This document shows positions 1-9,363 of a DNA stretch of 64,000 nt, one piece after another; position 1 is the stretch's first letter, and every line of letters starts with the position of its first letter. The stretch is from Bacteroidota bacterium (lineage in GTDB: Bacteria; Bacteroidota; Bacteroidia; UKL13-3): the NCBI GenBank assembly GCA_027484685.1, contig JAIXSO010000047.1:1-64000 (forward strand), in the 5' to 3' direction. Under the pieces are notes generated by a model. It saw nothing but the letters and a program-made list of their open reading frames with translations. It ran no database searches and was not told where the DNA came from. The position numbers and the translations under genes are program-made.

Positions 1-605
1 CAACCTAATTTAGCACCCATTTTTTTAGCTGATGGATCTTCTGAATATTTGCTTGCTAACGAATCAAAGTTTTCGCCTTTTAAAGCACGTTTTCTAATAT
101 CTAATAACTTGTTATAAGCCGCTAAAGTATCAGCAGGGCTTGCATTTTCGTTGCAAAACAATAAAATATGGCTACCGTTAATTTCGGTTTTCATACGTTG
201 GTAAGCTTCTTGCATTAACGATTCAGTTACCTTTTTATCAGTTAAATAAGGATTACTTAATTGTTTTCTGTAACCAGCTAACTCAGTAACAAAATTGTTA
301 TTGGTATCTAATTTTAAAACTTTAGCTTCTTTAACTTTTAGTTTAAAATTAATGTATAAATCTAAATATTCACGAACTTCTTTTTCGCTCAACTTATCTT
401 TACTGGTTTTGTTTTTGTAAAGTAAACGTTCAAATTCGTTTTGGTAAACGGTATCAGTTCCGTAAATAAAAACTACTGGATTAGGCTTAGCTACCGGAGC
501 TAATTTTACTGTTGGTGCTGGGGCCTTTTTGCCTTTTTGAGCAAAAGTTTGATTGGTAATTGATAATACTAAAAATGATAATGCTAATGATGCAATTTTC
601 TTCAT
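1..605 (-). CDS. Peptidylprolyl isomerase, PpiC/SurA-like (partial, cut by window edge)
   Basis: The reading frame runs on the minus strand from ATG at 605 and is still open at base 1, so the C-terminus is outside the window. It begins with a signal peptide (MKKIASLALSFLVLSITNQ, then TFAQ) and a basic, Pro/Ala-rich linker. A 'PVVFIYGTDTVYQNEFER' stretch and a helical SurA_N-like segment follow, leading into 'ILLFCNEN' and 'YSEDPSAKKMGAKLG', which resemble the start of a rotamase (PpiC) domain. Proteins of this layout are periplasmic foldases for outer-membrane proteins. The family call rests on the visible N-terminal 200 residues only. Confidence 0.75.
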   Translation of the reverse strand, partial: MKKIASLALSFLVLSITNQTFAQKGKKAPAPTVKLAPVAKPNPVVFIYGTDTVYQNEFERLLYKNKTSKDKLSEKEVREYLDLYINFKLKVKEAKVLKLDTNNNFVTELAGYRKQLSNPYLTDKKVTESLMQEAYQRMKTEINGSHILLFCNENASPADTLAAYNKLLDIRKRALKGENFDSLASKYSEDPSAKKMGAKLG

Positions 606-756
606 ATACTTTTATTTTTTCTTTTTTATTAAAAGGATTGCAAAAATATAAATTTAAAGCACGCTCACAAGTTTTAAAAAGTATTTACAAAACTCTATTA
701 GGCTAATTTTTAAGTAATTGTAAAAATTACTGTTTTCAAACAAAATTTAATTTTAT

Positions 757-1866
757 TTGCAAGCCGTGGAAATAGCCGTAACCCTCTTACTTTTTTGCTT
801 TGTTTGTTTACAATTTGCCTTATTTGTTTCGGTATTAAATTTACCAAAACCAACCCGAGTTTTTATTGATGATAACAACTTGCCTTCTATTTCCATTTTA
901 GTTGCTGCTCGAAATGAAGAAGAAAATATAATTAATTGTTTAAAATCGCTTGAGCTACTTGATTACTCTAAAAACAAGTTAGAGATATTAATTGGCAACG
1001 ATCAATCAACCGATAGAACAGCCGAATTAGTAGCTGAGTTTACCCAAAACAAAACCTATTTCAAAACCATTGAAATAACTGAAAACCTAGGAAATGCAAA
1101 GGCTAAAGCCAATGTTTTAGCACATTTATTTAACCAAAGTACTGGCCAAATTATTTTTGTAACCGATGCCGATATTCAAGTAAAACCAACATGGGTAAAA
1201 AGTATTTTGCCTTACTTTAATAATTCAAATGTAGGTATAGTTTCAGGAACAACAGTGGTTAACGGAAAAAATTTATTCGGTAAAATGCAAAGCATTGATT
1301 GGCTTTATTTTTCGGGTTTGCTTACCGCTTTTGATAATTTGGGTTTAAAAAGCACTGCAGTTGGCAATAATATGGCCATTACCAAAAAAGCTTACTTAGC
1401 CACAGGCGGCTACCCTACTTTTAACTTTAGTGTTACCGAAGATTTAGCCCTTTTTACTGCTATAACCAAACAAGGATTCAAAGCAGTTAATTTATTAGAA
1501 TCCAATAACTTAAATTTTTCAAAACCACAAATTTCCTTTAAAAACTTTTTGCACCAACGCAAGCGCTGGCTTATTGGTGCACAAGACTTAAATTTAAAAT
1601 GGAAAATGCTTTTTGCTTTAATGGGTTTATTTTACCCTTGTTTGTTTGTGCTTTTATTTTTTAGTTATAAAAATGCAGTTGCACTTTTGCTTTGCAAATT
1701 TTTAATTCAAACGGGTATTTCAATATTGGTTTCAAAACGTTTGCAAATAAAAACCAGCATTTTTCATTTAATTTTATTCGAAATTTACTCAATAATAAGC
1801 ACCTTTGCCATATCTATATTTTATGTTTTGCCCATTAAAATGATTTGGAAAGAGCGTAATTATTAA
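757..1866 (+). CDS. Membrane-associated family 2 glycosyltransferase
   Basis: A 369-aa processive-type GT2 enzyme. An N-terminal membrane helix is followed by the GT-A core: 'SISILVAARNEEENI' for nucleotide binding, the DxD-type 'DADIQ', and the acceptor/catalytic 'QRKRW' motif near residue 270. Two or more C-terminal membrane segments follow. Such proteins transfer sugars from nucleotide donors at the inner membrane; the substrate cannot be read from sequence. No ATG lies near the N-terminus. TTG at 757 or in-frame GTG at 766 are the candidates, and both keep the first helix. The MBL gene starts 11 bp downstream, so the two may be co-transcribed. Confidence 0.8.
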   Translation: MQAVEIAVTLLLFCFVCLQFALFVSVLNLPKPTRVFIDDNNLPSISILVAARNEEENIINCLKSLELLDYSKNKLEILIGNDQSTDRTAELVAEFTQNKTYFKTIEITENLGNAKAKANVLAHLFNQSTGQIIFVTDADIQVKPTWVKSILPYFNNSNVGIVSGTTVVNGKNLFGKMQSIDWLYFSGLLTAFDNLGLKSTAVGNNMAITKKAYLATGGYPTFNFSVTEDLALFTAITKQGFKAVNLLESNNLNFSKPQISFKNFLHQRKRWLIGAQDLNLKWKMLFALMGLFYPCLFVLLFFSYKNAVALLLCKFLIQTGISILVSKRLQIKTSIFHLILFEIYSIISTFAISIFYVLPIKMIWKERNY

Positions 1867-1877
1867 CAAAAAAACAA

Positions 1878-2519
1878 ATGATTCATATACAACAATTTAC
1901 ATTTAACGTATTTCAAGAAAACACTTATATACTTTACGATGAAACCAACGAAGCCATTATAATTGATGCAGGCTGTATGACAGCTGATGAACAAAAAACA
2001 TTGGTTAAATTCATGGAGGATAACCGGTTAAAACCTGTAAAATTAGTAAATACCCATTGTCATATTGACCATGTGTTGGGCAATGAATTTGTATTAAATA
2101 AATACAATATTCCACTTTATTTGCATAAAGATGAAATCATTACCTATAAAGAAACCAGGCGCTGGACTGTTATGTTTAATATGCCAGATTTGTTTATTCC
2201 AGAAAATGTAAATTTTATTGATGAAACTTCAGAAATTACATTTGGAAACTCCAAATTAAGTTGCCTTTTGGTGCCTGGCCATTCCATTGCAAGCATTGCA
2301 TTTTACTGCAAAGAGCAAAACTTTTTAATTGGCGGTGATGTAATTTTTTACATGAGTATTGGCAGAACCGATTTGCCGGGAGGTGATTTAACCACATTAT
2401 TACAAAGTATAAGCACAAAAGTATTTACCTTGCCAAACGAAACCAAAATATACAGTGGACATGGAGAACCAACCACTGTAGGTTTTGAAAAACAACATAA
2501 TCCTTACACTAAAAACTAA
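1878..2519 (+). CDS. MBL-fold metallo-hydrolase (glyoxalase II-like)
   Basis: A 213-aa metallo-beta-lactamase-fold hydrolase. The metal-binding motif is THCHIDH (H60, H62, D64, H65). Further ligands are the His of 'VPGHS', the Asp of 'GGDVIF' and the His of 'YSGHG'. Short stand-alone proteins of this kind hydrolyse thioesters such as S-lactoylglutathione, or related small molecules; the true substrate is not evident. It lies 11 bp after the glycosyltransferase and 4 bp before the small Cys-rich membrane protein, which looks like one transcription unit. It should not be confused with the MBL-fold exonuclease that often accompanies the DNA ligase type found at 7541. Confidence 0.85.
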   Translation: MIHIQQFTFNVFQENTYILYDETNEAIIIDAGCMTADEQKTLVKFMEDNRLKPVKLVNTHCHIDHVLGNEFVLNKYNIPLYLHKDEIITYKETRRWTVMFNMPDLFIPENVNFIDETSEITFGNSKLSCLLVPGHSIASIAFYCKEQNFLIGGDVIFYMSIGRTDLPGGDLTTLLQSISTKVFTLPNETKIYSGHGEPTTVGFEKQHNPYTKN

Positions 2520-2523
2520 CAAC

Positions 2524-2643
2524 ATGATTCAATACATAATAGTTGGAATTTTATTTGTGGCAGCCATATTTTTTATGGTTTACAAATTGGTGAGTGCTCC
2601 AAAAAAAAGTAATTGTGGTGAAGGAAACTGTGGCTGTAAATAA
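2524..2643 (+). CDS. Small Cys-rich single-pass membrane protein (FeoB-associated type)
   Basis: A 39-residue open frame starting at ATG 2524. One hydrophobic helix (MIQYIIVGILFVAAIFFMVY) is followed by a basic turn and a Cys-rich tail, CGEGNCGCK. This is the layout of the FeoB-associated Cys-rich membrane proteins that usually follow the ferrous iron transporter gene. No feoB is present here, so a link to iron is by family resemblance only. The start lies 4 bp after the stop of the MBL-fold gene, which argues for translation from the same message. Confidence 0.65.
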   Translation: MIQYIIVGILFVAAIFFMVYKLVSAPKKSNCGEGNCGCK

Positions 2644-2659
2644 ATTGAATTTTTTACTT

Positions 2660-2706
2660 ATAAAAATAAATTTGCTAGAAGCTAGTTGCTAGAAGCCAGC
2701 AGCAAA
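2660..2706. repeat. Short direct repeats of the 'ctagaagctag' type
   Basis: The gap upstream of the thioesterase holds tandem near-copies built on 'gctagaagctagttgctag'. Related words recur at about 4583 and 17400, so this is a dispersed intergenic repeat family. Confidence 0.5.
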
Positions 2707-2719
2707 TGTTATAAAAAAA

Positions 2720-3139
2720 ATGAAACTAAATACGAATAAATACGAAACCACGTTAATGGTTAGACCTGACGATATAGATATGAATAACCATGTGCACAGT
2801 AGTAAATATATGGATTATGTTCTTTTTGCGCGTTACGACCAAATGCACCGCTGTTACAAAATGAGCATGGACGAATTTATAAAAGAAGGTTATGGTTGGG
2901 TAATAAAAAGCACACAATTAGAGTTCAAACGTTCGTTGGTTTTAGGCGATACTTGCCATATTTACACGTGGCTTGAAAACATGGAAGGCAGCAGTTGCAA
3001 AGTAAATTTTGAAATAAAAAAAGCCAATGGAAAAGAAAGCTGTACTGGTTATTTTATTTATACCATGGTAAATTTAAATACTGGTCGTTCTGAAAAGGTG
3101 CCTCAATGGATTATTGACCGTTATTCAATTGCAGATTAA
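2720..3139 (+). CDS. Acyl-CoA thioesterase, 4HBT hotdog fold
   Basis: A 139-aa single-domain protein. 'VRPDDIDMNNHVHSSKYMDY' matches the hotdog signature in which an Asp and the following 'NNHVH' form the active-site region of YbgC/FadM-like 4-hydroxybenzoyl-CoA thioesterases. The next part, 'TQLEFKRSLVLGDTCHI', fits the central hotdog strands. It probably hydrolyses acyl-CoA or acyl-ACP in the cytoplasm; the chain length is unknown. The lipoprotein gene at 3155 starts 15 bp downstream and may be co-transcribed. Confidence 0.85.
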   Translation: MKLNTNKYETTLMVRPDDIDMNNHVHSSKYMDYVLFARYDQMHRCYKMSMDEFIKEGYGWVIKSTQLEFKRSLVLGDTCHIYTWLENMEGSSCKVNFEIKKANGKESCTGYFIYTMVNLNTGRSEKVPQWIIDRYSIAD

Positions 3140-3154
3140 TACAAAAAATAGTTA

Positions 3155-4573
3155 ATGAAATACATTTTATATATAGTTTTTATAAGCATAGTAATTGGTA
3201 GCTGTCGCAAAGACGATGTTTTTACCAACTCACCTGTTTCGCTTAATTTCAGTACCGATTCAATTGATTTTGATACTATTTTTAGTTTAAAAGATAGTGG
3301 CGTAATTGGCACACCAAGGTCAATAACATTAAGATTAATTGTTACCAATCCAAACGAAAATGCTGTAAAAACAAATATTCAAATGGAAGGAAACCAATAT
3401 GGTTTATTTAAACTAAATGCAGATGGTATTCCAGGTTCAGGCAATTTACAAAAAATTGATAATGTAGAAATTAGAGGCAAAGATAGTATTTATATTTTTA
3501 TTCAAACCTATATAAATCCTGATGTATCAAACCAGTTTCAGGTAACGGATAATATTTTATTTAACACCAACGGAAATTTACAAAAAGTATTGGCTTTAAC
3601 TTATGCCATGAATGCCAATTATTTTAAAAACAATACCATTTCGGCTGAAACCACTTGGAATGATTCAAAACCTTATGTAATTTATAATGATATTTTGGTG
3701 GAAAAGGGAGTAAAACTAACCATAAATCCTGGAGTAAAAATATACAGTCATAACAATTCAACTATTTACGTGGCTGGAACTTTAGTAATAGATGGAACAG
3801 TTGACAATCCAGTAATTTTGCAAGGCGATAGACTAGATGATGATTATAAAGAAGTACCAAATCAATGGAATGGAATTCATTTTTTACAAAGCAGTATAAA
3901 TAATAAAATACAAGGTGCAATTATTAAAAATGGTTTTGTGGGTGTAAGGGTTGATTCTGTTTCATTAAATGGAAATCCTAAATTAACACTAACCCAAACC
4001 ATTATTCAAGATATGGGCGCGGTTGGATTATTAAGTTATTCAGGATACATCAAAGCTGAAAATAATTTAATCAGTAATTGCGGCCAATATTCGGTTTTAG
4101 GCGACTTAGGTGGCCGGTACGATTTAACCTTCAATACCTTTGTAGCCCTTGGTGCATCGGGTGCGCGCAAAAACGCAACAGTTACATTTACCAATACGCC
4201 TTACAAAGATGATAAAGGAGTAATTACCATTTTTCCTTTAAGTTATACACTGCGCAATAATATAATTTGGGGTAGTAACGAAGATGAAATAAACTTTGTT
4301 CGTGATGAATTAGGTGTTACACAAACTAGTATTGTTAAATACAATAACATAAAAACACAATTATTTTTAGATGAATTAGCACAAAGCAACTCAACTGTTC
4401 AGAACAACCAACTTAATTTTGATCCGCTTTTTGTTGATTACTTAAAGAAAAACTACAAAATAAAAGGAGGTTCGCCTTGCTCAGGTGCGGCAGACCAAAC
4501 TACCGGAATTCCAACTGACTTAGCAGATAAAGTTAGACTCAATCCTTCTATTGGTGCTTACGAACCTGATTAG
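3155..4573 (+). CDS. Lipoprotein with right-handed beta-helix, unknown function
   Basis: A 472-aa protein with a lipoprotein signal peptide (MKYILYIVFISIVIGSCRKD, lipobox Cys at 17). An all-beta N-terminal domain is followed from about residue 170 by short repeating strands ('GVKIYSHNNSTIYVAGTLVI', 'QWNGIHFLQSS') typical of a parallel beta-helix. The C-terminal 'GSPCSGAADQTTGIPTDLAD' leading to 'IGAYEPD' is the ending of the choice-of-anchor Q/NosD-like family. It is probably exposed at the cell surface or in the periplasm. The binding partner or enzymatic activity, if any, is unknown. Confidence 0.7.
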   Translation: MKYILYIVFISIVIGSCRKDDVFTNSPVSLNFSTDSIDFDTIFSLKDSGVIGTPRSITLRLIVTNPNENAVKTNIQMEGNQYGLFKLNADGIPGSGNLQKIDNVEIRGKDSIYIFIQTYINPDVSNQFQVTDNILFNTNGNLQKVLALTYAMNANYFKNNTISAETTWNDSKPYVIYNDILVEKGVKLTINPGVKIYSHNNSTIYVAGTLVIDGTVDNPVILQGDRLDDDYKEVPNQWNGIHFLQSSINNKIQGAIIKNGFVGVRVDSVSLNGNPKLTLTQTIIQDMGAVGLLSYSGYIKAENNLISNCGQYSVLGDLGGRYDLTFNTFVALGASGARKNATVTFTNTPYKDDKGVITIFPLSYTLRNNIIWGSNEDEINFVRDELGVTQTSIVKYNNIKTQLFLDELAQSNSTVQNNQLNFDPLFVDYLKKNYKIKGGSPCSGAADQTTGIPTDLADKVRLNPSIGAYEPD

Positions 4574-4582
4574 TTTTTATTC

Positions 4583-4701
4583 ATTGCTAGTTGCTAGTTG
4601 ACAGTTGATAGTTGATAGTAATTGATTTACAACAATCATAATTCAACAATCATAATTCAACAATCATAATTCAACAATCATAATTCAACATTCATAATTC
4701 A
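4583..4701. repeat. Tandem repeats after the beta-helix lipoprotein gene
   Basis: First comes a block of 'gctagttgctag' and 'gttgatagttgatag' words (about 4583-4619). Then follow about five copies of a 14-bp unit, 'aacaatcataattc', from 4631 to 4701, the last with one change. The same words appear upstream of ruvB (about 9300-9330). Confidence 0.8.
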
Positions 4702-4791
4702 TTGTTATTTTATGACAAAAAAGCTCATTAACAGTTATTTAATGAAATAAGATAGTCGATTATTTCAAAAAAATAATAACTTGCATTTATT

Positions 4792-5217
4792 ATGGGAAAA
4801 ATAAACATAAAAATTATTTGTTTCTTTATAACCTTTTTTGTTGTTAAAAGCATTTATTGTCAAACAGATAGTATTGCCCCAAAAAAGCTATTTATACAAA
4901 AAGGAAATGCAAGTTATTACGCTCGTAAATTTGAAGGACGAAGAACTGCAAGTGGAGAAAAATACCGCAGAAAACTATTAACGGCTGCCCACAGAACTCT
5001 ACCATTTAATACCAAAGTAAAAGTTACAAATCCTAAAAATGGAAGATGGGTTATTGTAAGAATAAATGACAGAGGCCCTTTCCATAGAAAACGAATTATT
5101 GATGTGTCGGAAAGAGCCGCTAGACATTTAGGAATGTTTGGGCGAGGACATTTAAAAGTAATTATTCATGAAGTGCCCGATAGTGCTCAGGTTTGGGTAA
5201 ACCAATCGCAGAATTAA
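4792..5217 (+). CDS. RlpA-like double-psi beta-barrel protein
   Basis: A 141-aa exported protein with an N-terminal signal peptide ending near 'KSIYCQ'. The domain begins 'GNASYYARKFEGRRTASGEK' and continues with 'LTAAHRTLPFNTKVKVTN' and 'VIVRINDRGPFHRKRIIDVS', the RlpA/expansin-like double-psi barrel. RlpA proteins act as lytic transglycosylases on denuded peptidoglycan at septa. This one lacks the SPOR domain found in the E. coli protein, as is common for short Bacteroidota versions. Its ATG is preceded by an AT-rich, repeat-containing gap, so it probably has its own promoter. Confidence 0.85.
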   Translation: MGKINIKIICFFITFFVVKSIYCQTDSIAPKKLFIQKGNASYYARKFEGRRTASGEKYRRKLLTAAHRTLPFNTKVKVTNPKNGRWVIVRINDRGPFHRKRIIDVSERAARHLGMFGRGHLKVIIHEVPDSAQVWVNQSQN

Positions 5218-5232
5218 TTTATTGATTATATT

Positions 5233-5991
5233 TTATTTACCAAAAACTCTTTTTAAAATATCGGTTACTTGGTGTAATGGATCTTGACGAATTTGTTTTT
5301 CTTCTTGTTCTAGTTTTAAAAATAAACCATCAAGTGCTTTTTGAGTGGTGTATGTGGCTAATGAGTTTTGTTTAACTTGTGGAAACAACATACCATTTAC
5401 CGAAGCCAAATTATAACCATCAATTAAATTTTTATAAGCAGTCTCAGCTGAATAACCAAGCACCAATGGTTTGCTTAACGATGTTCTAATTTTTGGAGCA
5501 AAAGCATCGGTAAGTTGCTGGTAAGTATTATTTTTTAAGAATACAGTTGCCGCATTTTGATTTCCATTTAAAATATTAAATCCATCTTGAATACTCATTT
5601 TAGTAATGGCATTTACAAATATACTTTTAGCTTGAGGAGCAGCATCTTCGGCAGCTTTATTAATTGCTACAATGGCATCGTTTAATAATTTTTGACCACC
5701 AGGTATTTTAGCTAAATTAGTAACAATTGGCTGCGCTTCAGGTGGCAAAGCAAGTTTTACTAACTCATTACCTAAGTAACCATTTACCCTACTTAACGAA
5801 AACACTGAACTATCAATACCAACACTTAAAGCATTTTTTAAACCTTTAATTACCTCTTCGTTGGTTAACGGAATTTTGATATTCCCAACATTGCCAATTC
5901 CCGGCTGTTTAGCTAATTCATTTAAAACATCGCACGATGACATGCTACCAATAGCTAAAAATGTACTTACATATATAATTAATTTCTTCAT
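5233..5991 (-). CDS. DUF4197 lipoprotein
   Basis: A 252-aa protein starting at ATG 5991 (MKKLIIYVSTFLAIGSMSSC, lipobox Cys 20). An upstream in-frame ATG at 6045 would place 18 non-signal residues before the signal peptide and is rejected. The mature part is mostly alpha-helical: 'IPLTNEEVIKGLKNALSVGI', 'LPPEAQPIV', 'NKAAEDAAPQAKSIFVNAIT' and 'GILNGNQNAAT'-like segments match the DUF4197 family of periplasmic lipoproteins of unknown role. It converges with the RlpA-like gene, with only 15 bp between stops. Confidence 0.8.
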   Translation of the reverse strand: MKKLIIYVSTFLAIGSMSSCDVLNELAKQPGIGNVGNIKIPLTNEEVIKGLKNALSVGIDSSVFSLSRVNGYLGNELVKLALPPEAQPIVTNLAKIPGGQKLLNDAIVAINKAAEDAAPQAKSIFVNAITKMSIQDGFNILNGNQNAATVFLKNNTYQQLTDAFAPKIRTSLSKPLVLGYSAETAYKNLIDGYNLASVNGMLFPQVKQNSLATYTTQKALDGLFLKLEQEEKQIRQDPLHQVTDILKRVFGK

Positions 5992-6089
5992 AGGCTGCAA
6001 TTTTAGTATTTTATTTTCACAAATAATTGGAATTAAACACATCATTTATATATTGCACGCAACAAAAAACTAAAACATACAAATAAATT

Positions 6090-7472
6090 ATGAGTGATTC
6101 ATCTACAGGACATCCAAAAGGATTGTACTTATTGTTTGGAACTGAAATGTGGGAAAGATTTAGCTACTACGGAATGCGTGGCTTATTAACCCTTTATTTA
6201 ACTAAAGCAACTATTGAAGGTGGCTTGGGTTTTGACGATGCCAATGCAGGCTTACTTTATGGAATATACACAGGTTTAGTATATTTAACTCCTATTTTTG
6301 GTGGATATCTTGCCGATAATTTTATTGGTCAACGTAAATCAATTACAATTGGTGGTATTTTAATGGCCTTAGGTCAGTTTAGTTTATTTATGTCATCGGC
6401 TAATGCCTTACCTTTCTTTTACTTAGGATTAATTTTATTAATTATTGGTAATGGCTTTTTTAAGCCAAATATTTCAACCATTGTTGGTCAATTATATCCT
6501 GCAGGTGACTCAAGAAAAGATGCTGCATTTACCATTTTTTATATGGGTATTAACCTAGGAGCGTTTTTAGCCCCATTAGTTTGTGGTTATTTAGCAGAAG
6601 ATTACTTTGCTGTAAAAGATGCAACTACTGGTAGTATTTTATCATATGGTTACAACTATGGATTTTTAGCGGCAGGAATAGGAATGGTTTTGGGTCAAAT
6701 TATGTTTAATACACTTGGTCAAAAATATCTTGGAGATTTAGGTATTGAGCCAGGAGCTAAAGTTTTAAAAGCACAAGCTTTAGCCGAAGGAAGAGTAGAC
6801 CCACCTTTAACCAAAGAGGAAAAAAATCGTTTAACAGTAATTGTAATTATGATGTTATTTAATATTTTCTTCTGGGCTGGATTTGAACAAGCCGGAAGCT
6901 CAATTTCATTATATACTGATAGATATATAGATAGAAGTATTGGCGATTGGACTGTTCCAACCTCTTGGTTCCAATCTGTTAACCCTTTATTTATAGTTTT
7001 ATTAGGCCCTGTATTTACTATACTTTGGACAGTTTTAGCTAAGAAAAAGAAAGAGCCAAATACCATCATAAAAATGGGATTAGGAATGATTTTATTAGGT
7101 GTTGGTTTCTTTTTTATGATTGGTGCAGCACTTCAACGTGGTGGTGATGTGGCAGATACTGCCGTAAAAGCTAACTTAATGTGGTTAGTAGGAACTTATT
7201 TAATACATACTATGGGAGAACTTTGTTTGTCTCCAGTTGGATTATCAATGGTTACTAAATTAGCTCCAATTCGTTTAGGTTCATTAATGATGGGTGTTTG
7301 GTTCTTAAGTAGTTTTATTGCAAATTTCTTATCGGGTTACTTAGTTCAGTTTTTTGCTACTATGGGCGCACAGGCTATTTTTACAATTATTTCAATTGTA
7401 GTAATTGTTCTTGGCTTAACTGTACTCATAATCTCAAATCAACTAAAGAAAATGATGCACGGAGTGCAATAA
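6090..7472 (+). CDS. POT/PTR2-family proton-dependent peptide transporter
   Basis: A 460-aa inner-membrane protein with about 12-14 membrane segments. The N-terminal 'GTEMWERFSYYGMRGLL' (residues 17-33) carries the ExxERFxYYG motif that couples protons to di- and tripeptide uptake. 'GNGFFKPNISTIVGQLY' is the second PTR2 signature. The loop with 'LTKEEKNRLTVI' and the terminal 'GELCLSPVGLSMVTKL' are also characteristic. It lies alone between the divergent DUF4197 gene and a bidirectional terminator, so it is likely monocistronic. Confidence 0.92.
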   Translation: MSDSSTGHPKGLYLLFGTEMWERFSYYGMRGLLTLYLTKATIEGGLGFDDANAGLLYGIYTGLVYLTPIFGGYLADNFIGQRKSITIGGILMALGQFSLFMSSANALPFFYLGLILLIIGNGFFKPNISTIVGQLYPAGDSRKDAAFTIFYMGINLGAFLAPLVCGYLAEDYFAVKDATTGSILSYGYNYGFLAAGIGMVLGQIMFNTLGQKYLGDLGIEPGAKVLKAQALAEGRVDPPLTKEEKNRLTVIVIMMLFNIFFWAGFEQAGSSISLYTDRYIDRSIGDWTVPTSWFQSVNPLFIVLLGPVFTILWTVLAKKKKEPNTIIKMGLGMILLGVGFFFMIGAALQRGGDVADTAVKANLMWLVGTYLIHTMGELCLSPVGLSMVTKLAPIRLGSLMMGVWFLSSFIANFLSGYLVQFFATMGAQAIFTIISIVVIVLGLTVLIISNQLKKMMHGVQ

Positions 7473-7489
7473 CTTTTAAATAATAAAAC

Positions 7490-7529
7490 CAAAAAGCCTT
7501 ATAATCATTGAGATTGTAAGGCTTTTTTT
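7490..7529. terminator. Bidirectional intrinsic terminator
   Basis: 'aaaaagccttataatc' pairs with 'gattgtaaggcttttttt' around a 5-base loop, with an A-run on one side and a T-run on the other. It sits between the convergent peptide transporter and DNA ligase genes and can serve both. Confidence 0.85.
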
Positions 7530-7540
7530 ATGGCTTTATT

Positions 7541-9127
7541 TTAAACCTCAATAAGTTTTACCAATTCACTTAATTTATCAGCATCTTCTTTCTTCTTATC
7601 AGTACGCCAACGCAAAATACGCGGAAACCTCAATGCAATGCCACTTTTATGCCTTGACGAATAGTTAATTCCTTCAAAACCTAACTCAAAAACCAACTCC
7701 GCATTTACACTCCTAACTGGCCCAAACTTTTCGCGAGTATTTTGTTTTATCCAAGCATCTACTGCCACTAATTCTTTATCGGTTAAGCCGCTGTATGCTT
7801 TAGTAAAGGGCACCAACTCACCTTCATTATTCCAAATAGCAAAAGTATAATCAGTATATAAATTAGCTCTTCTGCCATGTCCTTTTTGCGCATAAATTAA
7901 AACGGCATCTACTGTGTAAGGTTCTAGCTTCCATTTGTACCAATCGCCTTTTTTGCGCCCTACTTGATAAACCGAAGTTTTGTTTTTAAGCATCAATCCT
8001 TCGGCCATTAACTGCCTTGCATTTGCTCTTATTGCTGTTAATTCTTCCCAATTATTAAACTCAATAGTTGGCGATATTTTCAAATAATCATTACTAGCCG
8101 CTTGTACTATTTCTGCTAATCTAAGCCTTCTTTCGGCTAAAGGTTGTTGCCTGTAATCTTTACCATCTAACTCCAATAAGTCATAAGCTATAATGGCCAC
8201 AGGCACATCGGTTAAATACTTTTTCGAAACATTTTTGCGGGTAATACGGGTTTGCAAATCGTTAAAATTGAGTATTTTATTGTTTTTATACCCCACCAAT
8301 TCGCCATCGATTACGGTTCCATTAGGTAAATTATGAACCAAACTTAACAACTCTGGAAATTTATTGGTAACCAACTCCTCGCCCCTACTCCATATATAAA
8401 TTTGATTGTTTCTCACAATTAATTGCGACCTTATTCCATCCCATTTGTATTCAGCTTGCCAATTATTTGCTAAGCCCAAATTATTTAATTCATCATCTAA
8501 GGCATAAGCTAGATAAAACGGATATGGTTTTGATAAATCATCGCTGTTATTTTGAGTAAAAAGCAGTTCGTTAAAAGTAGTATGCTGCGCATCCCAATTA
8601 CCCATTAACCTATGAGCAAAAGCATTTTCAGTAATATTAAATGCTTTAGCCAAAGCCTTAACCACCAATTTTTGTGACACACCAATTCTAAAACCACCAG
8701 TACAAAGTTTATTAAATACAAAACGTTGGTTAACATCTAACTGCAACCAAGTATTACAAATAAATTCTTTTCTTAATGGTTCTTCCGCTCCTTTAAGTTG
8801 AACCATTTCATCAATCCAAACATGCAAAGGTTTTTCAATAACAGTTTTACTTAATGGTAAAATATTGCTAATGGTTTCGGCTAAATCGCCTACTATTTGA
8901 TACGTTTCATCAAAAAGCCATTGTGGTATTTCGGCTAATTGCGCAGCCCAAAGTTTTAGTTCCGATGTTTTGGCAATTGATTTAAATTTTCTATCACATA
9001 AAATGGCCAATACCCAAATTTTATCCAACTCATTAGCTTGTAAAAAATACTGGCACAAGGCATCTACCTTTTCGTTGGTTTTGGTAGTTTGGTCTAAGGT
9101 TTTATATAATTCGGCAAAATGTTGCAA
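7541..9127 (-). CDS. ATP-dependent DNA ligase
   Basis: A 528-aa ligase. The N-terminal about 200 residues form the DNA-binding domain. The adenylation domain starts with motif I 'EYKWDGIR', placing the AMP-accepting lysine at K228. Later motifs visible are 'IYIWSRGEELVT', 'GTVIDGELVG', 'AYDLLELDGKDYRQQPLAER', 'AEGLMLKN' and 'KGDWYKWKLE'; the OB-fold ends with 'LRFPRILRWRTDK'. This is the repair-type ligase of many Bacteroidota, used in addition to the NAD-dependent LigA. Its usual companions, an MBL-fold exonuclease and an Lhr-like helicase, are not next to it. Confidence 0.93.
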   Translation of the reverse strand: MQHFAELYKTLDQTTKTNEKVDALCQYFLQANELDKIWVLAILCDRKFKSIAKTSELKLWAAQLAEIPQWLFDETYQIVGDLAETISNILPLSKTVIEKPLHVWIDEMVQLKGAEEPLRKEFICNTWLQLDVNQRFVFNKLCTGGFRIGVSQKLVVKALAKAFNITENAFAHRLMGNWDAQHTTFNELLFTQNNSDDLSKPYPFYLAYALDDELNNLGLANNWQAEYKWDGIRSQLIVRNNQIYIWSRGEELVTNKFPELLSLVHNLPNGTVIDGELVGYKNNKILNFNDLQTRITRKNVSKKYLTDVPVAIIAYDLLELDGKDYRQQPLAERRLRLAEIVQAASNDYLKISPTIEFNNWEELTAIRANARQLMAEGLMLKNKTSVYQVGRKKGDWYKWKLEPYTVDAVLIYAQKGHGRRANLYTDYTFAIWNNEGELVPFTKAYSGLTDKELVAVDAWIKQNTREKFGPVRSVNAELVFELGFEGINYSSRHKSGIALRFPRILRWRTDKKKEDADKLSELVKLIEV

Positions 9128-9363
9128 GGCAATAAATTTAATTATAATAAAGCATTTGTTGTAAAATAGTTTTTGCTTTGGGTTGTTTGTTAATAAGGTT
9201 AATAAGTTAATGGAGATAATTTGTTCATTGGTTTTTGAGTTAAGTAATTCATTTCCCTTGCCGAAGGCTTTCTAAATACTTCGGCTACGTTCAGCAGCCA
9301 TAATTCAACATTCATAATTTATAATTCATATTTCCCTTATTTAATAAAAGCAAAGAAAATTAC
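9128..9363. repeat. AT-rich intergenic stretch with short inverted and direct repeats
   Basis: No gene is seen between the divergent ligase and ruvB genes. The stretch holds an inverted repeat, 'gccgaag' (9260-9266) with 'cttcggc' (9279-9285), followed by 'cataattcaacattcataat' words that match the tandem unit at 4631-4701. Confidence 0.5.

Noticed and set aside
7541-9127. Part of a ligase-exonuclease-helicase repair cluster
   Set aside because: The usual neighbours are absent; the MBL protein at 1878 is a short glyoxalase-II type hydrolase 5 kb away, not the exonuclease.
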